Shown here piece by piece: positions 33,604 through 42,889 of a DNA stretch of 64,000 nt. The stretch comes from Sacculina carcini (taxonomy: Eukaryota; Arthropoda; Thecostraca; Sacculinidae): contig OU696586.1 in the NCBI GenBank assembly GCA_916048095.2, positions 7,984,249-8,048,248 of the forward strand, written 5' to 3'. Each line of letters opens with the position of its first letter. Within the stretch, counting starts at the first letter, position 1. The position numbers were made by a program, and so were the translations under genes. Under the pieces are notes generated by a model. That model searched no databases. It was not told where the DNA came from and saw only the letters and a list, made by a program, of their open reading frames with translations.

Positions 33604-35277
33604 TCAACGCGCACAATCGGATAACGTAAGGGGTGCAAACCTACGTGCTTTTTCGCACGTTTTCAGCAAGCCATTCACAATTTCTCTCAGAAAATCGAAT
33701 TGTGTAACATTGTGAATTTTTCTGTATAGTATCCAACCATTAACGATAGGTCCATTCAGGAGGAAACGAAAAATGGGATAGTACCAAACTCTCTTCCTCA
33801 ACGCTGACTTATATTTTGCTCCGAACTGGTCAAACAAATCCACTCCGCCCATTCCTTCATTGTACATTTTCACCATGGTTGGCTGGGGAATTGTCACTAC
33901 TTCTTTGTTAGTTTTCGACCAACGTTTACATTTTCCCATGGATAATGTCCTGTTGTCGGCTTTGTTTTATAGCAATTCGAACATCGCTGTTATCATTCCA
34001 GACGCAAGCAAATAGTTTTTTATCACCGTCTTCAAATATTACGGCATCCCCTCTCGGTTTCTTTTCTCTACAAATGTGACCATTCTTGGTTCTGTCCTAC
34101 CGAATAGTGCCTGTTAGCCCGTTGTTATCTTTCTGAAACGACTGGAGAAGTGTCAGTATAATGAAGAAATTATCGATGACTCCACTACTTCTATTGAGCA
34201 CAATCCTTTTCGCTAGTTGATATACAACATATTCACCGACCAGCATGCCTTCTTCAAATCCTGAGTGTTTTCCTTGGTATAGGCTGAAATTCATAAGGAG
34301 TCCTTCAAAAGAACAGATACACCATAATTTGTACCCAAATCTGATTGGCTTTCCTCTGCTGAACTGCTTCATGTTGTGCTGTCCATAGTATGGTTCCATG
34401 GCTTCGTCAATGGCCCATGTCATTGGTAGGGGTCGAGCCACATGGAGAAGCAGCTTGTTAAAATGTTCAAGAAGACTTCTTCCCTTATAAATTTTGTCGT
34501 TGACGAGTTTTTTCGTGTTGTCAACAAACTGTAGGCTCCTTACGATTTCCTCGATACGATTCATTGCTCATTCCACATTGCGTCACCGCTGTATTTCTTG
34601 AGTCAGCTTATTTGGCCCAGTATAGCCGTCGGTTCGGGACTGGGCTGTAACCAGATAGAAGGAATATGCCAAGTACTTGGTATAACTCTTCGAAAGACAC
34701 ATTCAACTATTTGCCAAACTTCATCTGATGATACCGATTTGTTTCACGTTCCAGAACTTGCATCAAATCCTTATCCCAAAAAAAACTTGAAAATGTCGAT
34801 TGGTGACTTCGCTTCGTCAATCCATTTTGCCAAAATGTTTGGTGTATGTATATATCTCAAGCCTGGTTCGTTTTTACTACAGGCGGTGGAATTACTTTTG
34901 ACCCACTCATAATGAATTTTCGAGCATTACATCTTGCTTTTTGGCGGATAGTCCGTTGCACTCTCAGAGACAGTCTGTTCATGTATGTCAAAAATTGGTG
35001 TCGTACATGAGGAGGAGGGGTCTTCTCGACTGATGAGGTTTGAAATTTTCAGATGAGGTGACTGAGCGAGAATCTTTGCTCCCAGTAGTCGTATGCTATT
35101 TTGATCAAAAACGACCACATCCTCACTCAAGTCGTCGACGTCTGATTCATCCCCATCGTTTGGAGGATCCAATATAACTTCCAAACATGAACCATATTCT
35201 TCTTCAGACAATTCAAACAAATAATTAACCGCCTCCTCAGCATTTCTGGATTCCTGCAGCATTATCCATGAATGCAT
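33604..35277 (-). pseudogene. piggyBac transposase, catalytic triad readable but with stops and frameshifts
   Basis: A DDE/D transposase that would cut and paste at TTAA. Reading 35277 to 33604: an acidic N-terminus; ERETNRYHQ (about 34760); LYQVLGIFLLSGY and PNRRLYWAK (about 34690-34610); RIEEIVRSLQFVDN (34564); the first Asp in WAIDEAMEPYYG with KQFSRGKPIRFGYKLW; the second Asp in VIDNFF; then TGTIR followed by TAG. After the TAG the same frame runs to the third Asp in ACVWNDN. A frameshift leads to the C-terminal MVKMYNEGMGGVDLFDQ and RKRVWYYPIFRFLL. Stops also sit after MKFGK and YWAK, and a frameshift near 34565. All family hallmarks are visible, so it is a piggyBac (PGBD-like) pseudogene; no cysteine-rich tail is seen. 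Confidence 0.92.
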
Positions 35278-35368
35278 TTGTAAATATTCTCAACAGACTC
35301 TTATACAGTGTAGCAAAAATTATCCCTGCATATTACTTATACATTAGAATTTTGCAGAGCTCCATGGA

Positions 35369-35735
35369 GCCCATTTAAATGGGCGCAATACTTTAGCTGA
35401 TGGAATAAGTAGGAGAAAATTAAATACAGGAAAATGAATGCACTCCATTGCCAAACGACATATTTCAGGAACTATTACACGAATTAATAAAGGAATATTT
35501 ACGAAATTATTAGAACAAATACATACCTGCGTCCAGCCATTTCGGTTTGAGCAAAAATTATGAACTTAGCACCTAATAAATTCCCACATAATGAGCAAAT
35601 TTGAATAATACAAGTAATAAACCACAACAATAGATCCTTCCACGTGCGGCGCAACAATTGGAATATAAAAATGTGGATTTGATTAGACAAAAATGATAAA
35701 ATTATGAACGTCAGTTAACGCCCATTTAAATGGGC
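35369..35735. repeat. Two copies of the 16-bp palindrome GCCCATTTAAATGGGC
   Basis: Perfect copies at 35369-35384 and 35720-35735, both in the 5' region of the piggyBac-like element. GCTCCATGGAGC, another palindrome, adjoins the first. They may be internal transposase-binding repeats. Confidence 0.85.
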
Positions 35736-35883
35736 AAAATGCGTTCGTGGGTTAAGCGTCCGTAACGTTTCTAAGATGTATTTTTATGAAACTTATGCTG
35801 AAAATTGTAGACCATACAAGCTTATACAATTATCATACATACATCCTACAAGCTTATACAATTTTGATTTATATAGCCTAAGT

Positions 35884-36204
35884 CAGGTTTTCTTAACCGG
35901 GGGTATCCATACCCCCAAGGGTTATGGGAAACAAAATTAGGGTTATAGGACTCAATTTCTGGGTACAGGTATACATTATTATTGGTCTATAAATAATATA
36001 ATTATCAAGGATTATATTTTCCCTAGTAATCCGTATCTAAATTAGAATGAATTCAAGTGATTGAAATACTCGTGGATCTGGAAGACATACTGGCAAATAA
36101 CAGGATTGGGTGATAATTATTTGAGCAGTCAAGTAAAGGGGGTATGGGACCATATTCGACAATCCATGGGGGGTATGAAACCACTAAAAGGTTGAGGACA
36201 CATG
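35884..36204. mobile_element. 321-bp hAT-type MITE with 8-bp duplication GCCTAAGT
   Basis: Flanks GCCTAAGT at 35876-35883 and 36205-36212 are identical. Inverted ends CAGGTTTTCTTAACC and (minus) CATGTGTCCTCAACC match at 11 of 15 positions. Repeated (G)GGGGTATG/CCATACCCCC motifs lie inside each end. It has no coding capacity. An 8-bp duplication and CA-starting termini are hallmarks of hAT elements. Confidence 0.88.
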
Positions 36205-36229
36205 GCCTAAGTGATTAGTCTATAATAGA

Positions 36230-36740
36230 TGTCAAGTTGGCAACAGGTCATTTTGACTTTACACCACCTAAACATTCTTTAAATACACTTTGGAAACATT
36301 AAAATTATACTGTATTGTAGAAGACCAAATTTCTAGTACGATAGTATAATTTATTTAGTTACAAATAGTTGTTTAGAATCAAGGAGGACAAATAATCCAT
36401 TTTAGTGGTCCGGTGCTCAAGTAAAATTTTGGAAATATATTACAATTCAATTAATTTTACACCTTTTAAGAATAATATTTGGATATGAATTATAGCATAT
36501 CTTGTAGAACACTAAATGTTCTATACAGTGATATAATTTGTATACCTGTGTCATTAATGGTTTATCAGCAGATGACAGAATATTTACCAATATTTTTGCA
36601 TTTTTCCGGCATCATTTTGACTTGACATCGCAATCACTTTTATATATTATGTTTCCGACTTAAAATGTATCCATCTTATATACATTGTAATTTCCAGCAT
36701 GATGGTGTGAATTGTTAGCGAGTACACCAAGTGGTTGAGG
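36230..36740 (+). repeat. Diverged copy of the ~341-bp array unit
   Basis: Contains TTTTGACTTTACACC, ACACTTTGGAAA, TTATACTGTATTGTAGAAGA and CTTGTAGAACAC in the same order as the units at 43622-45300, but much more diverged. It is an isolated older member. Confidence 0.75.
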
Positions 36741-36853
36741 AAGAGTAGCTGGCAGAAAATGGACCAAGGCTGGTGGGACACAGGCTGTCTGTGTGTCTTT
36801 CCCACGGAGTATTTATGACTTACACCACGTGGTTTAAACCATGGTTTATGCCA

Positions 36854-37230
36854 GGGGTCGGCTACCTATTATACTCAAAGAGCCATTTGCGACCGTCCCC
36901 CAATGAAAAGAAAGCACACGGAGTCAAAACCCATTTTGACATCATTACATATATATTATGCATGTATATATTATGCTATGTACGAAACACTTGCATTCAT
37001 GAAAATGAAATCAACGAACTGCTGCAGAGAACACACAATTCTATTTTTGCATGTAACAAAGAGCATTTTACACTTGGTTGATGCTTAATTTAAAATAAGA
37101 CACCCTATTTGAGCCGTCGTATTTAAGAAATAAAAATCAAAACTTACCCAACCCACTGAACAAATAATGCAAACAGCCTGCAGTCACCTGCCCTCTTATT
37201 TGAGATAAATATATATAAATAAATAAATAA
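36854..37230. other. hAT-like terminus; otherwise nothing recognised
   Basis: CAGGGGTCGGCTACC followed by AAAGAGCCATTTGCGACC (36854 on) looks like a hAT/Charlie-type end. A GAGCCGTCGTATTTAAG segment (about 37110) may be part of the other end. A short (TA)n/(AAAT)n tract follows at about 37205-37258. Confidence 0.45.
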
Positions 37231-37313
37231 ATATAAATAAATATATATATATATATATTTGAAGTTTTCCACATATATGAAGAGAGAAAAGAAAACACAA
37301 ATGACTGCCACCT

Positions 37314-37353
37314 CAGTCAAACGTTTCGGTCTTAAGACCTTCGTCAGTGACTA
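37314..37353 (-). ncRNA. Hammerhead-ribozyme-like motif, Penelope-associated, copy A
   Basis: The minus strand has CUGACGA, a GGUC-UUAA-GACC hairpin, then GAAA-CG-UU. A stem I of AGUCA with UGACU (plus one wobble pair) closes the core. The helix III sequence ACGU is self-complementary, as expected for dimeric hammerheads. One extra A lies between CUGACGA and stem II. The predicted cleavage is after the UU. Activity is not shown. Confidence 0.55.
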
Positions 37354-37404
37354 TAGACAGATCAGTTCAGATCAGTGACTATAGACAGACTGATCTGTCT
37401 ATAT

Positions 37405-38050
37405 TATTATTATTATTATTAATTACAGGCAAATCCAGTAGCATGGGAAGAGTGCAAGCACTATTACCACCCTAAGGTGGCCCCATGTACCGGAAGCGCC
37501 CAAAAGATTCAGAGAGAAAGAGAGTTCGAAAAGAAAAAAAGTCTAGAAAGAGAGTTGGAAAGAAAATAATAAATAAATAACAATAAATAATAAACAATCA
37601 TCCGATAACAATCCATAATGTCACTCCGCCCACGTTCCTCAATAAATAATAACAATCAACAATAAATATGTGATTCAGTAAATAACAGCCATAAATAAAT
37701 AAGAATAAATAGTAATAAATAAGTAATAAATAACAATCAAAAACAATAAATATGTGATTCAGTAAATAACAGCCATAAATAAATAAGAATAAATAGTAAT
37801 AAATAAGTAATAAATAACAATCAAAAACAATAAATATGATTCAATAAGAAACATCCAACAATAAATATAAATATCATTCGATAAGTAACAACAACACAAA
37901 TAAATATGGTTCAATAAACAACAACACCAATAAATATGATTCAATAAACAACAATAATAAATATGATTCAATAAACAACAACAGCCAACACTGAGTAAAA
38001 GTATAATTTAATAAATAACAACAACCAATAATAAATAGTAATAAATAGAG
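37405..38050 (-). mobile_element. Truncated LINE copy: conserved 3' end and repeat tail
   Basis: Minus-strand copy of 7216-7905, with the same CGCTTCCGGTACATGGGG terminus (37405-37502), ending in an (AAT)n run, preceded by the TTTATTGAATCATA repeat tail (to about 38040). It lacks the RT C-terminus. It is flanked on each side by hammerhead-like motifs pointing outwards from it. Confidence 0.85.
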
Positions 38051-38055
38051 AGTCA

Positions 38056-38094
38056 TAGTCACTGACGAAGGTCACTGACCGAAACGTTTGACTG
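38056..38094 (+). ncRNA. Hammerhead-ribozyme-like motif, copy B
   Basis: UAGUCA-CUGACGA-A-GGUC-ACU-GACC-GAAA-CG-UU-UGACUG on the plus strand. Stem I, stem II and the core match copy A, but the stem II loop is ACU. It is followed by TTTGTGTTTT(A/C)TTTTC and a (TA)n tract. Confidence 0.55.
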
Positions 38095-38126
38095 AGGTGG
38101 CAGTCATTTGTGTTTTATTTTCTTTC

Positions 38127-38169
<43 letters not shown>

Positions 38170-38212
38170 GATTTGTTGAAATGAACAGCAATCTGACACA
38201 TAAAATGAGACA

Positions 38213-38466
38213 GGAAAGGGCATTGAAACGAGAATAAAACAACATCGTGCAGATGTGAGACATCACAGAATGTCTAATTCATTAGTAGTACACATTGAGG
38301 AATGTGGCAGTTTACCCAACTGGGAAAAGGTGGAAATTGTAGCTGAATGTGGGAAAAAATCTGAAAGAAAAACAGTAGAAGCCGCCTACATAATAAATAA
38401 CGTAAATATAAATAGTAGGGATGGGCATGTTAATTTAGGAACCTTGCCTTCACAATTAATATTATA
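38213..38466 (+). pseudogene. Penelope-like GIY-YIG endonuclease C-terminal fragment
   Basis: Same protein tail as 40600-40956: RIKQHRADVRHHRMSNSLVVH, then VEAAYIINN with the GIY-YIG glutamate. It is truncated just before the YYGET motif. (TA)n lies upstream (38130-38165) and downstream (38558-38617). Confidence 0.8.
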
Positions 38467-38556
38467 AGAAGACGTAGTAATATATGTGTGTATGTAGATG
38501 TATATGTATGTATGTGTATATATAAGGGAAAAAACATGGAAAAAAATATAATAATA

Positions 38557-38620
<64 letters not shown>

Positions 38621-38815
38621 TGATGCGTAATATACTTCAGGGTGTGTTCAAGGAAATAGTCACGAGGTTTTGTCATATATGTAGCACAATATGGAGATAT
38701 CACTAACGGTTTTGCATTTGAATCACTGATCTGTTTACAGTCACTGACGAAGACTCAAGACCGAAACGTTTGACAAAAAGTGGCAGTCGTTTGTGTTTTC
38801 TTTTCTTTCTTCATA
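38621..38815 (+). repeat. Penelope-like terminal repeat (pLTR) copy with hammerhead-like motif
   Basis: About 190 bp shared with 45444-45640: TTCAAGGAAATAGTCACGAGG, TATGTAGCACAATATGGAG, the CUGACGA...GAAACGUU motif (38738-38774, stem II partly decayed, stem I GUCA with UGAC) and GTGTTTTCTTTTCTTTCTTC before (TA)n. It follows a GIY-YIG fragment, as expected for the 3' end of a Penelope-like element. Confidence 0.7.
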
Positions 38816-38984
38816 TATATATATATATATATATATACTTTGGAAGGAGGCCATTATGTATGCACGATTTGTTGAAATCAACAGCAATCTGGGCACTGTT
38901 GTGCTGGTACGATAGCTTCTGTATGCTTCGCACGATTTTTCTGTGTTCAGGAGACAACACACTCAGTTGTTCACTGAAGTTTAT

Positions 38985-39028
38985 TCCTCGAGGTACCTTT
39001 CGGCTATCACTAGCCATCGTCAGGAGAA
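38985..39028 (-). ncRNA. Hammerhead ribozyme candidate of a second Penelope-like family
   Basis: On the minus strand: UUCUC, CUGACGA, U, GGCUA-GUGA-UAGCC (stem II with a GNRA loop), GAAA, GGUACC, UC, GAGGA. Stem I is UUCUC with GAGGA (5 pairs including one G-U). Helix III is the palindrome AGGUACCU, suited to dimers, and cleavage is predicted after CUC. It lies about 145 bp downstream of the PLE ORF stop, the usual place for a PLE terminal repeat. One unpaired base separates CUGACGA from stem II. Confidence 0.65.
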
Positions 39029-39171
39029 GTAGATATAACACAATACAATACACAGCAAAATACACAATATCAAACAATACAGGATAAACGGTGTTTATAA
39101 ACAAGGTGGACAGAATGTCACTCATGTGCACCTACATAATGACACCTATGCGGCAAACGGTTGATACAAAA

Positions 39172-40077
39172 TTAGCACCTATGTGCTAAGGTCGATTGGT
39201 GTCGCATGGATGGGAGGGCGTCATCTGGCTGTTGCTGAATGATATTTTCACATTTATTTCTATTAATAAATACAGCTTCAATTATTTTGAGCCTACGGAT
39301 GTCATTTTCCTTGTAAATGATTTCGGTTTTTTCATCCATAGTCTTTCGGTCCAATTTCATTTTATGCTGCTGGCGGTAGCGCCTGGCAATGGCTCCGTCT
39401 TGAAGGTGTGCTGAAATTCGTTTGGACAGCGATGTTGTTGTGTAGCCAATGTAATGCGAGTTTCGCTGAACGCAGTCACCAGTTGTAAATGTATGCTGGT
39501 ATACTACATTGGTTTCTTGCAACATGCTGGTCCTGTGATGGCAACTGTTCTTCATCACTAAGCTGCGTGTTTTGCGTGTCTTGTAATAAATGACAAGCTG
39601 CAACTTGGTGCCCTCTTCTGTTGGCTGCACGTTCCTATGGACGATTCTTCTGATGGCGTTTTCATCATCTCGATAGGCAGAAGACATGATGTTCTTGTAG
39701 TACAATTTGATGGTCAATGTCTCTTTGTGTTTCTTCTCTTCTTCGATATATTTTGACAATTTGTCGCGTATTACACGATCAATGGTCGTTTGTTCGTAGC
39801 CGTTGTTAACCAGTAGCTGCCGGACTCTTTTCAGCTCTGTGCTCGTTGCAGACCATGTTGAGCAATGCGTAATCGCTCTGTTCACGAACGACCATATCAC
39901 GCTCATCTTATACGCTTGCGGGCACTCACTAGCGGCGTTCAGACAGAAGCCTAGGTCTGTATTTTTCGTATAGACGGCTGTGGAAAATGAGGTCTCATGT
40001 CGCTCTACTGCAACGTCACACATCAGCAGGAAGCGAATTGCAAACTGAGTTTTCTGGACGTTGCAGTAGAGCGACAT
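39172..40077 (-). pseudogene. Penelope-like element C-terminus with GIY-YIG endonuclease
   Basis: C-terminal part of a Penelope-like retroelement protein. Upstream is the thumb/linker: DVAVERHETSFSTAVYTKNTDLGFCLN, PQAYKMSVI, VNRAITHCS. Then comes the GIY-YIG nuclease: VVYQH, HYIGYTTTSLSKRISAH with the conserved Tyr and Arg, and a glutamate in RRLKIIEAVFI. The frame is open for about 300 codons, but the RT catalytic core is absent. At about 40017 it collides with an inverted copy of itself. The nuclease residues look intact although the whole element is 5'-truncated. Confidence 0.9.
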
Positions 40078-40265
40078 GAGTCCTCATTTTCCACAGCCGT
40101 CTATACGAAAAATACAGACCTAGGCTTCTGTCTGAACGCCGCTAGTGAGTGCCCGCAAGCGTATAAGATGAGCGTGATACGGTCGTTCGTGAACAGAGCG
40201 ATTACGCATTGCTCAACATGGTCTGCAACGAGCACAGAGCTGAAAAGAGTCCAGCAGCTACTGGT
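39809..40265. repeat. 209-bp inverted duplication of Penelope-like coding sequence
   Basis: The arms 39809-40017 and 40057-40265 are inverted copies, nearly identical, separated by 39 bp. The right arm encodes the same SFSTAVYTKNTDLGFC segment on the plus strand. The arrangement is head-to-head, each copy truncated. Confidence 0.92.
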
Positions 40266-40362
40266 CTTTGGCTACTGGTCTTACTTTGCATGATCTTTTT
40301 CATTTCATTACTGCGCTTTTCGGAACTACATCTCAAAGCTCAGTAATGAAATTAAAAAGATC

Positions 40363-40956
40363 ATGCAAATATTCCAGGGTTTGAAACACACATCAGGATT
40401 AATAATCAAATGCAAAAGGAAAGTGCAAAAAATACATCAAAGAAAACCGTGTGCACTCAAAACAAATAAGGACATGATAATCGTTCCAGAATCAAAGGAG
40501 TGCAGACAACTGAACACTATATTGAAGAGAACAAACTACATGCTGGTATCAACAACAGGATCAAAAATATCCGATCAGCTTATGAAAAAGATAGTCTAAA
40601 CATCTAGGAAAACTCAAACAGGAAACGAACTAACCAATAAAGATAGCGTAGTATATAAAATACCATGTAGTGGATGCGATAAGGCTTATTACGGTGAGAC
40701 AGTAAAGGGCATTGAAACGAGAATAAAACAACATCGTGCGGATGTGAGACATCACAGAATGTCTAATTCATTAGTAGTACACATTGAGGAATGTGGCAGT
40801 TCACCCAACTGGGAAAAGGTGGAGGTTGTAGCTGAATGTGGGAAAAAATCTGAAAGAAAAACAGTAGAAGCCGCCTACATCATAAATAACGTAAATATAA
40901 ATAGTAGGGATGGGCATGTTAATTTAGGAACCTTGCCTTCACAATTAATATTATAA
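40363..40956 (+). pseudogene. Penelope-like element fragment, second family, with GIY-YIG domain
   Basis: A 40363-40599 segment (lysine-rich, with KTNKDMIIVPESKECRQLN) is followed by a GIY-YIG domain at about 40648-40930: VVYKIPCSGCDKAYYGET, RIKQHRADVRHH, NSLVVHIEECG, VEAAYIINN. The CxxC and H/C ligands typical of Penelope-like GIY-YIG domains are present. It differs from 39172-40077 and matches 38213-38466. No RT core is seen. Confidence 0.82.
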
Positions 40957-41068
40957 GAAGACGTAGTTATATATGTATGTATATAAATGTATATGTATGT
41001 ATGTGTATATATAAGGGAAAACATGGAAAAACACACACAAAAAATAATAATAATAATAATAATATGTA

Positions 41069-41140
<72 letters not shown>
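41069..41140. repeat. (TA)n microsatellite after Penelope-like 3' end
   Basis: Pure TA tract preceded by (AAT)n. Similar tracts lie at 38130-38165, 38558-38617, 38813-38836, 45415-45444 and 45650-45732; all adjoin Penelope-like ends. Confidence 0.95.
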
Positions 41141-41141
<1 letters not shown>

Positions 41142-41142
41142 T

Positions 41143-42880
41143 AGCATTAAAACCCGCCCGTTGTGCGGAATAATTCATAAGAATATTGCAAATTAAAAAT
41201 AAATAAGGCAAACTCATAAAAACCTTAATCAATTAAAAAGTCTAAATTTCATTATTTTTAATTTACATTTTGACAAAATATTTTCACTCAGCCCGCCTCA
41301 TATTTAAACCCGGCCGACGTGCGGAATAATTCAGAACTCGAACACCATCCGTTCTGGTTCTTGAAGTCAAATCCATTAGTTTTGTATATGAATTCATTCT
41401 ACACGGTGAAATTGAACGTTTTATTGCTGCCCGCGGGACATTTTTATTTCATAAAAATGAGCCATCGCTTCGTTTGCGTTTGAAGCCCCTGATCATTGAA
41501 CCAGCGAACCATGAACCAGCGCAATTATGTCACCTCATATTCAAGCATACATACACAGACAGACAGATAATTTCTTCTTTATGTATATATATAGCATTAA
41601 AACCCGCCCGTTGTGCGGAACAATTCATAAAAATATTGCAAATTAAAAATAAATAAGGCAAACTCATGAAGACCTTAATCAATTAAAAAGTCTAAATTTC
41701 ATTATTTTTAATTTTATTTTGACAAAATATTTTCACTCAACCCGCCTCATATTTAAACCCGCCCGACGTGAGGAAAAATTCAGAACTCGAACACCATCCG
41801 TTCTGGTTCTTGAAGTCAAATCCATTAGTTTTGTATATGAATTCATTCTATACGGTGAAATTGAACGTTTTATTGCTGCCCGCGGGACATTTTTATTTCA
41901 TAAAAATGAGCCATCGCTTCGTTTGCGTTTGAAGCCCCTGATAATTGAACCAGCGAACCATGAGCCAGCGCAATTATGTCACCTCATATTCAAGCATACA
42001 TACACAGACAGACAGATAATTTCTTCTTTATGTATATATAAATCTTCTTTATGTAAATTTCTTCTTTATGTATGTTCTAGCATTAAAACCCGCCCGTTGT
42101 GCGGAGCAATTAATAAAAAAATTGCAAATTAAAAATAAATAAGGCAAAGTCATGAAAACCTTAATCAATTAAAAGGTCTAAATTTCATTATTTTTAATTT
42201 TATTTTGACAAAATATTTTCACTCAACCCGCCTCATATTTAAACCCGCCCGACGTGAGGAAAAATTCAGAACTCGAACACCATCCGTTCTGGTTCTTGAA
42301 GTCGAATCCATTAGTTTTGTATATGAATTCATTCTATACGGTGAGATTGAACGTTTTATTGCTGCCCGCGGGACATTTTTATTTCATAAAAATGAGCCAT
42401 CGCTTCGTTTGCGTTTGAAGCCCCTGATCATTGAACCAGCGAACCATGAACCAGCGCAATTATGTCACCTAATATTCAAGCATACATACACAGACAGACA
42501 GATCATTTCTTCTTTATGTATATATATGGCATTAAAACCCGCCCGTTGTGCGGAGCAATTAATAAAAATATTGCAAATTAAAAATAAATAAGGCAAACTC
42601 ATGAAAACCTTAATCAATTAAAAGGTCTAAATTTCATTATTTTTAATTTTATTTTGACAAAATATTTTCACTCATCCCGCCTCATATTTAAACCCGCCCG
42701 ACGTGAGGAATAATTCAGAACTCGAACACCATCCGTTCTGGTTCTTGAAGTCAAATCCATTAGTTTTGTATATGAATTCATTCTATACGGTGAAATTGAA
42801 CGTTTTATTGCTGCCCGCGGGACATTTTTATTTCATAAAAATGAGCCATCGCTTCGTTTGCGTTTGAAGCCCCTGATCAT
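41143..42880 (+). repeat. Tandem array of ~450-bp units (four copies)
   Basis: Units start AGCATTAAAACCCGCCCGTT at about 41143, 41593, 42079 and 42528; the third is longer (486 bp) because of extra TTCTTTATGTA repeats. Each unit contains CCCGCCCGACGTGAGG, TCGAACACCATCCGTTCTGG, CTGCCCGCGGGACATTTTTA, GAACCAGCGAACCATGA and the tail ACACAGACAGACAGATAATT. The fourth is cut at about 42880 by the duplicated block. Open frames of 121-137 codons recur in the same phase in several units, but I recognise no protein. The CAGACAGACAGATAA tail resembles a LINE/SINE 3' end. Confidence 0.9.
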
Positions 42881-42889
42881 TTTACAGCC

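Larger units (their letters stand above)
33604..35751 (-). mobile_element. piggyBac-like transposon, 5' end at TTAA 35752-35755
   Basis: On the minus strand, TTAA (35752-35755) is followed by CCCACGAACGCATTTTG and then the palindrome GCCCATTTAAATGGGC. This is a good piggyBac-type terminus about 470 bp upstream of the transposase. I could not find the 3' terminus, so the lower boundary given is just the end of the coding remnant. Confidence 0.7.
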
